A DNA stretch of 64,000 nucleotides from CAWATZ01 sp963784995 (GTDB taxonomy: Bacteria > Planctomycetota > Planctomycetia > Gemmatales > Gemmataceae), in assembly GCA_963784995.1 (NCBI GenBank), contig CAWATZ010000024.1:310001-374000 (forward strand). The letters are read 5' to 3'. Under the pieces are notes generated by a model. It had not been told where the DNA came from. It worked only from the letters and a program-made list of their open reading frames with translations, and searched no databases. Of the stretch, positions 10,245 through 18,823 are shown piece by piece. Both the position numbers and the translations under genes were made by a program. How positions within the stretch are numbered: position 1 is the first letter of the stretch; every line of letters begins with the position of its first letter.

Positions 10245-11975
10245 ATGAGAAATGGATTTCTGGGATCGCTGGGTGCCTTGCTCGCCGGGGCCGGTCTGGC
10301 CTTCGCCCAGCTTCCCTATGGCTACAACCCGCCGATGCAGCCGTACGCGCCGGCCTACGATTATTCCGGGTACGGATACAACTACGGCTACGGCTACGGC
10401 TACGGCTACGGCTACCCTCAGACTTACCCCTATGGCTACGGGCCGAATTACGCTGCCGGCTACGCGCCGACGGCTGGACCTCAGACCGGTGCGGCAGCCG
10501 CGCCGAACCCGGCCATCGCCCAAACGAGCGGGACGGTGCCGGAAACGTCTGTGAGCGTCCCGGATTCAGCCCCCACTCCGGAACCGATTCGCGTGCAGCC
10601 GACGGAGACGCCTCCCTCCGCCGGCCAACCTTCCGCGACCGCGGAACCGCCAACCACTCCACCCGCGGGCACGCCGGCCCCGGCCAGCCCGGCTCCGGAA
10701 ACCGCTCAGCCCAACCCGGCGGCGCCCGCTGCTCCGGTTGGGTCCGGACCCCCCCTGCCTCACCAACCGAGTAGCGACGGCAGCGTGGCTCCTCACGAAG
10801 CCTTCGGTCCCGCGTGCGGTCCCGGTGGCTGTGCCCAGGGCGACTCCCTCCTTGGGGGCCAGCCGCCTCGGACGTGGTGTACCTGCGAGTATCTGCTGTG
10901 GCACGTCAAGGATGCGCCGCTGCCGGTGGCCCTGGTGACCCAGGGTGACCTGGTCCAGGCCGCGGGCCTGCCTGTTGGCGCTCTGAATACGCCAGGCACC
11001 TCGGTGGTCAATCCCAGCGCCTTTCCGTTCAACTCGGCCTCCGGCGTGCGACTGACCATGGGCGGCTGGATCAACAGCAGCCAAACCATGGGCATGGAAT
11101 GCAGCTGCTTCGCGCTGAAGCGGGAAACCAGCAGTTTCACGGCCAACTCGCCCCAGGGCGGCACCCAGGTCTTCGCCGTCCCCTACTACGACCTGGCCAC
11201 CAACATGGAGAACGCCCTGCAGATTTCCGATCCGATCTTCAACCCGGCCTCGGTGTCGATCCAGAATCGTCTGTTCCTCTGGGGAGCCACCGGCGATGCC
11301 GTGTTCCATCTGTTTGGCAATCGCTGGTTCAGCGTGGGAGCTCTCGGTGGCTGCCGCTGGCTCAATCTGAACGAGAGCCTGGACTACAACGTCAACATTA
11401 CCAGTTCCCCGGCAGCCATCGTGCCGAACGCCTTCTCCAACTTCGCCGATCGCTTCGGGACGCGCAATGACTTCCTCGGCGGTCAGCTCGGCGGCCGGGT
11501 CGAGTTTCGGTGGTCGCGCTTGTTCCTGAACGCGACCGGCAAGGTGGCCCTGGGCGAGATGTACGAAGCCGTGACCGTCAGCGGTGCCAACACCAACAAC
11601 GTGGCCGTGCCCGGATCGACCATCACCGTGCCCACGGGACTGTTTGCCCAGAGCACCAACATTGGCCGACAAGCGCAAAATAACTTCGCGGTCGTCCCCG
11701 AAGTCTATTGTCAGTTCGGCGTGGAAGTGTTCCGCTGGCTGCGTGTGTTCGGCGGTTACAATTTCCTCTACGTCAGCAACGTGGTCCGGCCCGGCAACCA
11801 GATCGATCGGCAGTTCAATTCCCTGAACTTCGCGCCTGGACTGGTGACGAACTTTCCTCCCGCCCTGTCGGGAGTGGCGGACCCGATCTTCCAGCCCTAC
11901 CACCCGGCCATCTTGCTCAAAACCAGCGACTTCTGGGCGCAGGGAGTCAACGTGGGATTTGAACTGCGGTATTGA
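10245..11975 (+). CDS. BBP7-like outer-membrane beta-barrel protein, paralogue 2
   Basis: The 576-residue protein is a tandem paralogue of the gene at 7988-9871. The signal peptide is almost identical (MRNGFLGSLGALLAGAGLAFA), followed by a GYGYGYGYGY tract and a Pro/Thr/Ala-rich linker to about residue 190. The C-terminal domain shares landmark strings with its neighbour: SIQNRLFLWGA, FSNFADRFGTRN versus FTNFADHFATRN, SRLFLNATGKVALG, RPGNQIDRQFN, and an aromatic end (GFELRY). A Cys-containing CGPGGCAQG segment near residue 195 is absent from paralogue 1. I chose ATG 10245 over the GTG at 10215 by homology to paralogue 1. It is followed within 11 bases by a palindromic repeat cluster. Confidence 0.85.
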   Translation: MRNGFLGSLGALLAGAGLAFAQLPYGYNPPMQPYAPAYDYSGYGYNYGYGYGYGYGYPQTYPYGYGPNYAAGYAPTAGPQTGAAAAPNPAIAQTSGTVPETSVSVPDSAPTPEPIRVQPTETPPSAGQPSATAEPPTTPPAGTPAPASPAPETAQPNPAAPAAPVGSGPPLPHQPSSDGSVAPHEAFGPACGPGGCAQGDSLLGGQPPRTWCTCEYLLWHVKDAPLPVALVTQGDLVQAAGLPVGALNTPGTSVVNPSAFPFNSASGVRLTMGGWINSSQTMGMECSCFALKRETSSFTANSPQGGTQVFAVPYYDLATNMENALQISDPIFNPASVSIQNRLFLWGATGDAVFHLFGNRWFSVGALGGCRWLNLNESLDYNVNITSSPAAIVPNAFSNFADRFGTRNDFLGGQLGGRVEFRWSRLFLNATGKVALGEMYEAVTVSGANTNNVAVPGSTITVPTGLFAQSTNIGRQAQNNFAVVPEVYCQFGVEVFRWLRVFGGYNFLYVSNVVRPGNQIDRQFNSLNFAPGLVTNFPPALSGVADPIFQPYHPAILLKTSDFWAQGVNVGFELRY

Positions 11976-11985
11976 GCGGAATGGC

Positions 11986-12208
11986 CGACCCCTGCCGGCT
12001 TGCCCGGCAGGTGAAGGAGGTCACTGGCTCGAAAAGAAGGAGAGAAATGTTCTCGCGCCTTCTCCTCTAGCCAGTGACCTCCTTCACCTGCCGGGCAAGC
12101 CGGCAGGTGAAGCAGGTCACTGGCTCGAAAAGAAGGAGAGAAATGTTCTCGCGCCTTCTCCTCTAGCCAGTGACCTCCTTCACCTGCCGGGCAAGCCGGC
12201 AGGGGTCG
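11986..12208. repeat. double palindromic element, family A
   Basis: Two tandem copies of a unit of about 95 bases, each made of inverted arms (ending in the CCTGCCGGCTTGCCCGGCAGG core and AGTGACCTCCTTCACC) around a stem region GAAGGAGA-TCTCCTTC type loop. Arms match those at 862-990, although the loops differ, so arms are conserved and loops drift. Confidence 0.85.
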
Positions 12209-12231
12209 TGCAACACCCCGCGCAGCGGGGG

Positions 12232-14442
12232 TTACCCATGCGTCGGCATGCACACCTGTTCGAGCAGTTTCTCGCACTTGTCCTGCAGCAGGTCGGCCAG
12301 GTTGGGCAGTGGTTGTCCTTGCGGCAGCGATTCGGTCAGGCTGGTCACCACCCGGGGGAAAGCGTACAGGGCCGCGAAGGCATCCAGCGACACCGGCTCC
12401 AGCCGGGTGTGCCGGCCGTTGCGCTCCGCCTCCTGCCAGATCGACTTGCTCCGCCCGCTCAGCGTCAGGTCGTCCTCTGGACGCAGCAGGATCAAATGGT
12501 CGATCACCGCCGGCTCCACCTCCAGGGCGGTCAGCTTGATGCCCAGGTCCTTCGACTTGGCGTTGCCGCGACCCAGGAACAGGCCAATGCCCATCTTCCA
12601 CGGCTGACCATCCCGGCAGACCCAGTGAGCAATGGTAATCACTCCAAAGGTCGGATGCTCGCCAAAGGTCCACTCGCCGACCACGTGGCTCAGGCGCCAC
12701 GGACCCACCTTGACCCCATGTTCATGCGAGATCTGCAAGAAGGCCCCCAGCCCCATCTGCAATTCGCGGGTGGCTCCCGTCAGCGCTCCCTCCGGCTCCA
12801 GCTTGCTCCGGGCCAAACTCACCTCCTGGTCCCACAGTTCCGTCAGCGACAGCCGGGGGGCGGACGGGTCGAGATCGCCTTGCGAATCGGGACCGAACGC
12901 CGACTCCGCGGGCAGCGAATCCGGCGTCACTTCCCGGACCGGCTGTTCCGCCGGATAGGCCGGATCGTCCTCGGCAGGGGCCTGCGTTTCCAGGACGGTG
13001 AACGTCTTGACCTCCGGGGGCAGGCTCAACGTGGGGTCTTGCAGCATTCGGGACGCCATCTCGTTCGGCGAGCCGCCGCTGGCGGGAGACCCGTAAACGA
13101 CGTGGTCGAACTGATGGCGGAACTGCTGCAGCATGTCGCGCAGGGTCGGCTCGGTCCGGGCCACGCGATCGATCTGCTCCTCGGTGAACGGAAAGAGCGG
13201 CGGCAACTCGGCCAACTCCGGGGCGGATTGCAGCGCCGGCCGTAACCGCGCCTCGACAATGCAGCGCACCAGTTCAACCGGGGGCGCCTCCAGTCGCAGG
13301 GCGTTGATGGTGCCGTGGCCCGGCAGGTGGATCGGATTGTTGAGCCGGTCCTGGATGTAGCCGTCCAGGGAGGGCACAAAGCGGTTCCACAGGCCGCGCT
13401 CGGCGAAGATCAGGAAACTGATGCCGTCCAGGTGGTGCATCGCCTGGACGATGCCGGCAAAGAAGGCCTCGGCAGTGCGGTGAACGTCGTCGCTGCGGCG
13501 GGCCAGGAGAAGGTCTTCCAGCTGATCGAAGGCGACGACCACCGGCACCCGCAGTTCACGCAGCACGCCGGTCAGCGCCTTGAGCAGGGCCAGCACCAGG
13601 TCTTGCCGGCTGGGCCGGACCTGGAAATCCAGCTCGGCGAAGCCGTAGGTGAGGAAGCTGGCCAGGTCGGACTCGTCCTTGAGCAGCACAGCCCGGGCAA
13701 AGCCCATCAGGATGCTGCGCCGCATCAGCCCGGCCGTGTTGCGGGCCTCGGTCTTCTCGACGTGCTTGCAGACCAGGTCGCAGGCCTGCTCCGTCGTCAG
13801 GCCCGATTCCTCCAGGGCCCGCCGCAGACTGGCCGGCTGCAACGGCAGCTCCGGGGCCGCCGACAGCTGGCCGATCAGCCACTGCATCCGTTCCTGGGCC
13901 TGACCGCCGCCCAGTCCCAGCCGTCTAGCCCAGCGGCCCAGGCCGCCGGGCGGAAACAGGTCCAGCCGCTGGGCGGGCGTCAGGGCGGTGAGTGCCTTGA
14001 TCAGCAGACCGCGCACCAGCCGATCGCCGACGTAATCGAGCGGCCGGGTGTTCTTCTGCTTGCCTCCGCCCAGCAGAGTGTCGATGACCTGGAAGAGAAG
14101 GTACTCCAGGAACTCCGTGTCGCGCTGGTAGGTGCCGGGGGTGACCAGCAGCTGCCAGGGGCCGTCGGTGCCGTGCTTGATCGAGTAGAGCAGGTGCGTT
14201 TTGCCGGAGCCCTTGTTGCCCAGGACCGGCACCACTTCGGCGTGCATGGCCGGGTTGTTGCGGAACAGATCGACCACGCCGAGCAGCAGCTGCCGCTCCC
14301 GGGCGAACAGCTCGGCAACGTGATACAGGGCGCAAACCTCGTCGTCGGGATTGCGGGCAAAGTAGTTCCGGAAGGGGTTGCCGGCCCGACGCAGCGCCTC
14401 CAGGGCCCGTTCGGACAGCGACCGAGAGACAGCGGTGGCCAT
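12232..14442 (-). CDS. large P-loop ATPase, partner of a winged-helix protein; unrecognised family
   Basis: The 736-residue cytoplasmic protein has Walker A GNKGSGKT (residues 75-82) in a leader VVPVLGNKGSGKTHLL, and Walker B VVVAFDQLED (301-310). It resembles STAND/ORC-like AAA+ ATPases and the ATPases of several defence operons, but I cannot assign it to a named family. After the ATPase, residues about 470-545 are acidic and linker-like. The last 190 residues form a separate domain containing GEWTFGEHPTFGVITIAHWV and IDHLILLRPEDDLTLSGRSK, a beta-rich pattern that could be a degenerate nuclease-like or sensor fold; this is a guess. ATG 14442 has AAGGAG seven bases upstream. It starts 22 bases after the winged-helix gene ends, so they form one operon. 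Confidence 0.75.
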   Translation of the reverse strand: MATAVSRSLSERALEALRRAGNPFRNYFARNPDDEVCALYHVAELFARERQLLLGVVDLFRNNPAMHAEVVPVLGNKGSGKTHLLYSIKHGTDGPWQLLVTPGTYQRDTEFLEYLLFQVIDTLLGGGKQKNTRPLDYVGDRLVRGLLIKALTALTPAQRLDLFPPGGLGRWARRLGLGGGQAQERMQWLIGQLSAAPELPLQPASLRRALEESGLTTEQACDLVCKHVEKTEARNTAGLMRRSILMGFARAVLLKDESDLASFLTYGFAELDFQVRPSRQDLVLALLKALTGVLRELRVPVVVAFDQLEDLLLARRSDDVHRTAEAFFAGIVQAMHHLDGISFLIFAERGLWNRFVPSLDGYIQDRLNNPIHLPGHGTINALRLEAPPVELVRCIVEARLRPALQSAPELAELPPLFPFTEEQIDRVARTEPTLRDMLQQFRHQFDHVVYGSPASGGSPNEMASRMLQDPTLSLPPEVKTFTVLETQAPAEDDPAYPAEQPVREVTPDSLPAESAFGPDSQGDLDPSAPRLSLTELWDQEVSLARSKLEPEGALTGATRELQMGLGAFLQISHEHGVKVGPWRLSHVVGEWTFGEHPTFGVITIAHWVCRDGQPWKMGIGLFLGRGNAKSKDLGIKLTALEVEPAVIDHLILLRPEDDLTLSGRSKSIWQEAERNGRHTRLEPVSLDAFAALYAFPRVVTSLTESLPQGQPLPNLADLLQDKCEKLLEQVCMPTHG

Positions 14443-14464
14443 GAATCACTCCTTGTGATCGAAT

Positions 14465-15301
14465 TCAGGAAGGGACTTCGGCAGTCCGCAGACTGGCGTA
14501 ATAAGCGACCTCATGGCCCACCAGGAGGGCCTGGGGCGGTTCCGGGAGATCGTACAGCGGTCCCGTCCAGGGGTGCAGGTAGACCACCTCGTCCTCGTGC
14601 AGCCGGCGCAGAACGTCATGGAACTGCCCCAGGGTCAGCCGGGGGATTCGGGCCTGCATCTGCCGGAACAGCTCGGGCAAGGGGCAATCCTCTGATGCCC
14701 CCGAACTGGCCTCCCAGCGCTGCAGCAGGTTCCGGACGACCTGTTCGGCGGAGCTGTCTTGTGGCGTCGGCTGCCTGGTCGGTGTCCCGGTGGTCTGGGC
14801 GGCAGCCTGTTCCTCACGGCAGGCGCGGAAGAGGGCGGACAGGGTGCTGGTGGCGGACCCATCGGCCGGCATGCAGTTTTGCAGGACCTTTTCCACGTTG
14901 AACTTGAGAGCGTCGAGCCCCTGCTGGAGCTGGCGGACGGAGCGGGTCAGATCGGCGACCTCGGTCTGGCGCTGCTGGAGGAGGCGGACCAGGTCCTCGA
15001 GCACCTGACGAGGACTGACCTGCTGGAAGAGATAAGCGAAACCCTGGTCGGTGAGGGTGAAGCACTCGGCCGCGGCGCGGTTTTTGCGGCTGGTGGCCCC
15101 TGCCGGGGTTTCGGTGGAGTAGCCGGGAGTTGGGCTGCGGAGATAGCCCTGGTCGAGGCAGCGCTGGGCGGCCTGCTTGCCGGCGGCGGTGGCGGGAAAC
15201 AGGCCGGGCGCTGTCTTGCTGGCGAACAGCGGCAGACCCTGGGCGGCTGCCACGGCCTGGCTGAGGGCGGTCAGGAGCAGTTGCTGGGACTTGTCGGCCA
15301 C
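14465..15301 (-). CDS. winged-helix/coiled-coil protein, partner of the ATPase
   Basis: A 278-residue cytoplasmic protein of unknown function. GTG 15301 is preferred over the ATG at 15358 because AAGGAGG lies five bases before it. The N-terminal 90 residues look like a winged helix (PGLFPATAAGKQAAQRCLDQGYL, then ECFTLTDQGFAYLF). Residues about 100-145 are coiled coil (LLQQRQTEVADLTRSVRQLQ). A Ser/Thr/Gln-rich linker leads to a C-terminal winged-helix-like domain, LTLGQFHDVLRRLHEDEVV then LHPWTGPLYDLPEPP and GHEVAYYASLR. The two potential DNA- or protein-binding ends fit an adaptor that recruits or controls the downstream ATPase. No named family recognised. Confidence 0.75.
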   Translation of the reverse strand: MADKSQQLLLTALSQAVAAAQGLPLFASKTAPGLFPATAAGKQAAQRCLDQGYLRSPTPGYSTETPAGATSRKNRAAAECFTLTDQGFAYLFQQVSPRQVLEDLVRLLQQRQTEVADLTRSVRQLQQGLDALKFNVEKVLQNCMPADGSATSTLSALFRACREEQAAAQTTGTPTRQPTPQDSSAEQVVRNLLQRWEASSGASEDCPLPELFRQMQARIPRLTLGQFHDVLRRLHEDEVVYLHPWTGPLYDLPEPPQALLVGHEVAYYASLRTAEVPS

Positions 15302-15475
15302 GGACCCCTCCTTGGGTTGAATGGGTGGACTTCCTGGTCCCCTCATTATCCCCAGCACGACAAACGATGCAAGACCAGGTAAAATCGGTCAAAGAGATCG
15401 GCCGCTCCTGGTCGAAACCTCTGTTTGCCTGACCTCCCTTCCCGGGTATGATTCTCCCGGCAAGGAGGATGGTCG

Positions 15476-15527
15476 CGTAGGACGGCTCTCCCGAGCCGTC
15501 AGGACGGCTCGGGAGAACCGTCCTACG
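15476..15527. repeat. palindromic element, family G (GTAGGACGG ends)
   Basis: Inverted arms CGTAGGACGGCTCTCCCGAG and its complement separated by a few bases. It lies between the divergent winged-helix and hemoglobin genes, about 25 bases before the latter's start, so it would be in its 5' leader. Confidence 0.8.
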
Positions 15528-15552
15528 AACAGGTTCCAAGGAGCAAGAAATC

Positions 15553-16836
15553 ATGGCCAAGCGACGCTGGTGGACAGTCCCCCTGCTGGCGGGCTGTCTG
15601 ATGCTGGGAGCGCAGACGCTCCTGGCCCAGGACAAAACTCCCGCGGCCGGGCCGGACCGGAGCGAACTGGATGCCACCATTTACAAGTCCCTGCGCACCG
15701 TGATCAACGATGGGGCTGACCTGTACAACAGCGGCGAATGGGCCGCCTGTTACCACCTTTACCAGGGTTCCCTGATCACCCTCAAACCGGTGCTGCAGAC
15801 GTATCGGCCGGGACTGGCCAAGGACATCGACGAGGCCCTCGTGGCCGCCGGCCGCTCGCCGCAGGTGGGCGATCGGGCCTTTGTGCTGCGCAACGTCATC
15901 AACAAGATCCGGCTGGAGACGGCCCCGGTAGTCACCAAGCCCAAGCCGCCGCCGCCTCCTCCGCCCAGGATGCTGACCCTGTGGGACCGGCTTGGCGGCG
16001 AGAAGGGCATTACCCGGATCGTGGACAACTTCCTGACCACCACGCTGGCCGACCCCAAGGTGAACTTCTTTCGCAAGCCCAACGTCAATCCCACGGCTGA
16101 GCAAATCGCGAACTTGAAGAAGCAGCTGGTGGAGTTCTTCAGTTCGGTGACGGGCGGCCCTTACGACTACAAGGGCAAGAGCATGAAGGAAGTCCACAAG
16201 GGCATGAATGTCACCAATGCCCAGTTTGACGCGCTGGTCGGGCACCTCCGCAATGCCCTCGTGGTCAATGGGGTCCAGCCGGGCGACGTGACTCTGGTGC
16301 TGGAGATCGTCGAATCGACGCGGAAGGACATCGTCCAGCCGCCCCCGCCGCCGCCCCCGGCAACGGTCTGGCTGCGCCTGGGCGGCGAGCCGGGAGCGAC
16401 CCGGATCGTCGATAACTTCGTCAACGCGGCCATCAAGGACCCCAAGGTCAACTTCTTCCGCAATCCCAATTACATAGCGCCTCCAGAGCAGCTGAAGCGG
16501 ATCAAGAAGGGCTTCGTCGCCCAACTCAGCAGCTTCAGCGGCGGTCCGCTGGACTACAAGGGCATGAGCATGAAGGAGATCCACGGCGGCATGGGCATCA
16601 GCAACGCCGAGTTTGACGCCTTCCTCGGTCACGTCCGCACCGCTCTTCATACTCATGCCCTTGTAGTCAGCGACGCTGACGTCAAGACGCTAATGGCCAA
16701 ATACGAGGCGACGCGCAAGGACGTCGTTTCGATGAAGCCTCCCGAGGAACAGCCCAAACCCAGGGAGAAGAAGCCAGACGAGGCGGAGCCGATCAAGAAA
16801 CCGACCGAGGTGCCCGAGGAGAAGAAGCCGGAGTAG
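15553..16836 (+). CDS. exported protein with two group 1 truncated-hemoglobin domains
   Basis: The 427-residue protein starts at ATG 15553 (AAGGAG upstream). The N-terminus is exported: either cleaved at LLAQ (residues 23-26) or a lipoprotein through LAGC (12-15). Residues 38-122 are an uncharacterised helical domain. Then come two trHb domains separated by poly-proline linkers (132-138 and 263-269): LWDRLGGEKGITRIVDNF at 143-160 and LRLGGEPGATRIVDNF at 274-289. Each keeps the proximal His in MKEVHKGM (H215) and MKEIHGGM (H344). By eye-alignment with mycobacterial trHbN, the distal B10 Tyr is L161 or V290 and the E11 Gln is also hydrophobic. The tail is Lys/Glu/Pro-rich. Role could be heme or gas binding in the periplasm; enzymatic NO dioxygenation seems less likely without the polar distal pocket. 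Confidence 0.85.
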   Translation: MAKRRWWTVPLLAGCLMLGAQTLLAQDKTPAAGPDRSELDATIYKSLRTVINDGADLYNSGEWAACYHLYQGSLITLKPVLQTYRPGLAKDIDEALVAAGRSPQVGDRAFVLRNVINKIRLETAPVVTKPKPPPPPPPRMLTLWDRLGGEKGITRIVDNFLTTTLADPKVNFFRKPNVNPTAEQIANLKKQLVEFFSSVTGGPYDYKGKSMKEVHKGMNVTNAQFDALVGHLRNALVVNGVQPGDVTLVLEIVESTRKDIVQPPPPPPPATVWLRLGGEPGATRIVDNFVNAAIKDPKVNFFRNPNYIAPPEQLKRIKKGFVAQLSSFSGGPLDYKGMSMKEIHGGMGISNAEFDAFLGHVRTALHTHALVVSDADVKTLMAKYEATRKDVVSMKPPEEQPKPREKKPDEAEPIKKPTEVPEEKKPE

Positions 16837-16865
16837 GCACACGGCTGAAAGAGCAACACCGCCAC

Positions 16866-16897
16866 GGGCCGGCGTCTGACGCCGGCCCGGCGTGTTT
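16866..16897. terminator. intrinsic terminator between convergent genes
   Basis: GGGCCGGCG, loop TCTGA, CGCCGGCCC, followed by GGCGTGTTTT on the plus strand. It serves the hemoglobin gene and may also stop the convergent HEPN operon. Confidence 0.7.
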
Positions 16898-16933
16898 TCC
16901 AAGATGGTCGGCATCTCGGTCCGTTCCTGGGAA

Positions 16934-17521
16934 TCATCCCGGTGTCTCATCCGAAGGCTCGTCGGACTTCTCCTCGGATTCGGAGGCGATGTCAAGCACC
17001 GCGAGAAAGTCGTTGAGCCGGGCGTAAGCCATTTCGGGGGTAACGTTGTTCGTTGGCGCGTCGCGGCGACCGTGAGCGACCCAGTTTCTGTAAGTGCGGA
17101 CCTGATCGATCTGGGTGGCGAGGTCGGATAACGTCTGATCCTGTTTCTTGAGGGGATCCAGTACCCGGCGAAAGAAACTGCCCTCTTTGACCCCCTGAAT
17201 GGCGTCAGCAGCCGCATCTTTCAGGATGGGGTCAGTGAGGGCGGCGGCTTCCGGTTGGATTCGCTCAAGCAGGTAGTCACGCACGCGGGACTCGAACACG
17301 GAGAAGAGGACCACAACAGCCAGGTCGTCAATCGGCGTCAGACTCGTCGTCGTTTCCTCGACGATGTCCGACGCTTCCAGCATCCGGAAGTCATCATCCT
17401 GCCAGATGGAAGCGACTTCCAGGGAGGGGTGGTTCCAGTACCTGCTGCCGAGGCGACGCATTCGCTCGAGATTTCGCTTGGTTGAGCAATACCACTCCCA
17501 GGCGTCGCTGAGCGTCTTCAT
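16934..17521 (-). CDS. HEPN-domain protein (RiboL-PSP-HEPN-like), candidate RNase toxin
   Basis: A 195-residue mostly helical protein. The key sign is the HEPN active-site motif Rx4H in TYRNWVAHG (R145, H150) within a late helix, together with a helix VLFSVFESRVRDYLLERI at about 71-88, typical of the RiboL-PSP-HEPN branch whose members act as metal-independent RNases in toxin-antitoxin and abortive infection systems. The start ATG overlaps the stop of the upstream gene by four bases (ATGA-type overlap at 17518-17521), which implies translational coupling. The C-terminal 30 residues are acidic (SESEEKSDEPSDE). RNase activity is inferred from the motif only. Confidence 0.7.
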   Translation of the reverse strand: MKTLSDAWEWYCSTKRNLERMRRLGSRYWNHPSLEVASIWQDDDFRMLEASDIVEETTTSLTPIDDLAVVVLFSVFESRVRDYLLERIQPEAAALTDPILKDAAADAIQGVKEGSFFRRVLDPLKKQDQTLSDLATQIDQVRTYRNWVAHGRRDAPTNNVTPEMAYARLNDFLAVLDIASESEEKSDEPSDETPG

Positions 17522-18003
17522 TGCAAGTAACTCATGAGGGCCTTCTCGAACGCCTCCTTCTCCAGCGGCTTCGCGCCCGAATGCAGGTCATCGATGAGCC
17601 AGGTGTCCTGGCCGCCTTCGGTGAACCTGTAGAGCACGTACCTGCGCAACTCGTTCGTGATGTCGATGCGGCCAGCGGCACGTTGCGGCGCGCCCTTCTG
17701 CGGCGGGTTGGCGGTGCCAACGGTTCGCCGTGCCTTCGGGATGATCCCTATCCACTTCCCGAAGGCGCGAAGGTCGAGGCGAGGGACTTCATAGCGTCCC
17801 AATCCCGGCTCCTTGACCTTTTCTTGACCACGCTCGATCTCGATGATGCCTCTGGGGTCGGATTCCTTGAGCCAGGAGCACAGTTGCGTCAATAAGCGAT
17901 CAACGGCAGCTCGCCACTCCTCGATTTCGGCTTTCCCTTCGCCAGTCTGCGCCTCGTACCTTGCCGCTTGTTCTTGCAGAAAGTCGCTGAAAGAGGTTGT
18001 CAT
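17518..18003 (-). CDS. HEPN partner protein, hypothetical
   Basis: A 161-residue soluble protein, first gene of the HEPN operon. The N-terminal 60 residues are helical (FSDFLQEQAARYEAQTGEGK, EEWRAAVDRLLTQLCSWL). The C-terminal half looks beta-rich (RYEVPRLDLRAFGKWIGIIP, ELRRYVLYRFTEGGQDTWLI) with a final helix PLEKEAFEKALMSYLQ. No known domain recognised. Its position upstream and overlap with a HEPN gene fits either an antitoxin/regulator or a partner subunit. ATG 18003 has GGAGG about nine bases upstream. Confidence 0.7.
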   Translation of the reverse strand: MTTSFSDFLQEQAARYEAQTGEGKAEIEEWRAAVDRLLTQLCSWLKESDPRGIIEIERGQEKVKEPGLGRYEVPRLDLRAFGKWIGIIPKARRTVGTANPPQKGAPQRAAGRIDITNELRRYVLYRFTEGGQDTWLIDDLHSGAKPLEKEAFEKALMSYLQ

Positions 18004-18154
18004 GTCCCGACCCTCCGACTCCTCATACCTGGGGCGAATGGACCCACACCCAGGTCATTTTACCGTATCAACCGGTGGGAACAAGAAGTGCGGCACTCCA
18101 GCACCCCGGCATCGCTCAATCACCGAAAGACATCCAATTCCTTCCTTCAGGCGC

Positions 18155-18739
18155 TCAACGCTCCTTGAGGTCAATCCACTTGGGCATCTGGGGTGCCGGC
18201 TCGTGATGGCGCAGCGCCTCCAGCAGCTCCTCGGGATTCGTTGCGACATTCAGCAATTCGAGGTGTTCCGTGCGCAGAAACCCGTCCGCGACAGCCCGGT
18301 CAATCCACGTCAGCAGCGGGTCAAAGTAGCCTGCCGTGTTGAGCAAGCCAATGGGTTTGGTGTGGATGCCCAGCTGGGCCCAGGTGAGGACCTCGAACGT
18401 CTCGTCCAGCGTGCCGTATCCTCCTGGCAGTGCCACGAACGCCTCACTCAGATCGGCCATCAGTGCCTTGCGCTGATGCATCGTGTCCACGACGTGCATT
18501 TCTGTCAGTGCGCGGTGAGCCAGCTCCCTGTCCACCAGCGCCTGCGGGATCACGCCAACCGCCTTGCCGCCCGCCTCCAGCACGGCATCGGCCAGGACGC
18601 CCATCAAGCCCACGTGCCCCGCTCCGAAGATCAGCGTCAGCCCGGCACGAACCAGGGCCTGCCCCAGTTGCCGGGTCGCTTCCGCGTAGACAGGGTTAGT
18701 GCCCTTTGCCGATCCGCAAAACACACAGAGAGTCTGCAT
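18155..18739 (-). CDS. LOG family protein (cytokinin riboside 5'-monophosphate phosphoribohydrolase, TIGR00730)
   Basis: The 194-residue Rossmann-fold enzyme shows the family signature PGGYGTLDE and MHQRKALM, plus the N-terminal CVFCGSAKG. LOG enzymes hydrolyse the N-glycosidic bond of nucleoside 5'-monophosphates, releasing a base and ribose 5-phosphate; in bacteria they are often broad AMP/CMP-type nucleosidases. Length and motif order are normal. The ribosome site GGAGGCGGAGG directly precedes ATG 18739. It is divergent from the exported isomerase-like gene, with only 84 bases between starts. Confidence 0.9.
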   Translation of the reverse strand: MQTLCVFCGSAKGTNPVYAEATRQLGQALVRAGLTLIFGAGHVGLMGVLADAVLEAGGKAVGVIPQALVDRELAHRALTEMHVVDTMHQRKALMADLSEAFVALPGGYGTLDETFEVLTWAQLGIHTKPIGLLNTAGYFDPLLTWIDRAVADGFLRTEHLELLNVATNPEELLEALRHHEPAPQMPKWIDLKER

Positions 18740-18823
18740 CCTCCGCCTCCTCTTGCCGCGGCTCGCGCAAGTCGCATGATAGCCCGCAGACCTTTGCCAC
18801 CCTTTATACTGGGAGCTGCACTC

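Noticed and set aside
17843..18823. Upstream extension of the exported isomerase-like gene to 17843
   Set aside because: It runs antisense to the LOG gene and HEPN partner; the Tat signal starts at 18824.
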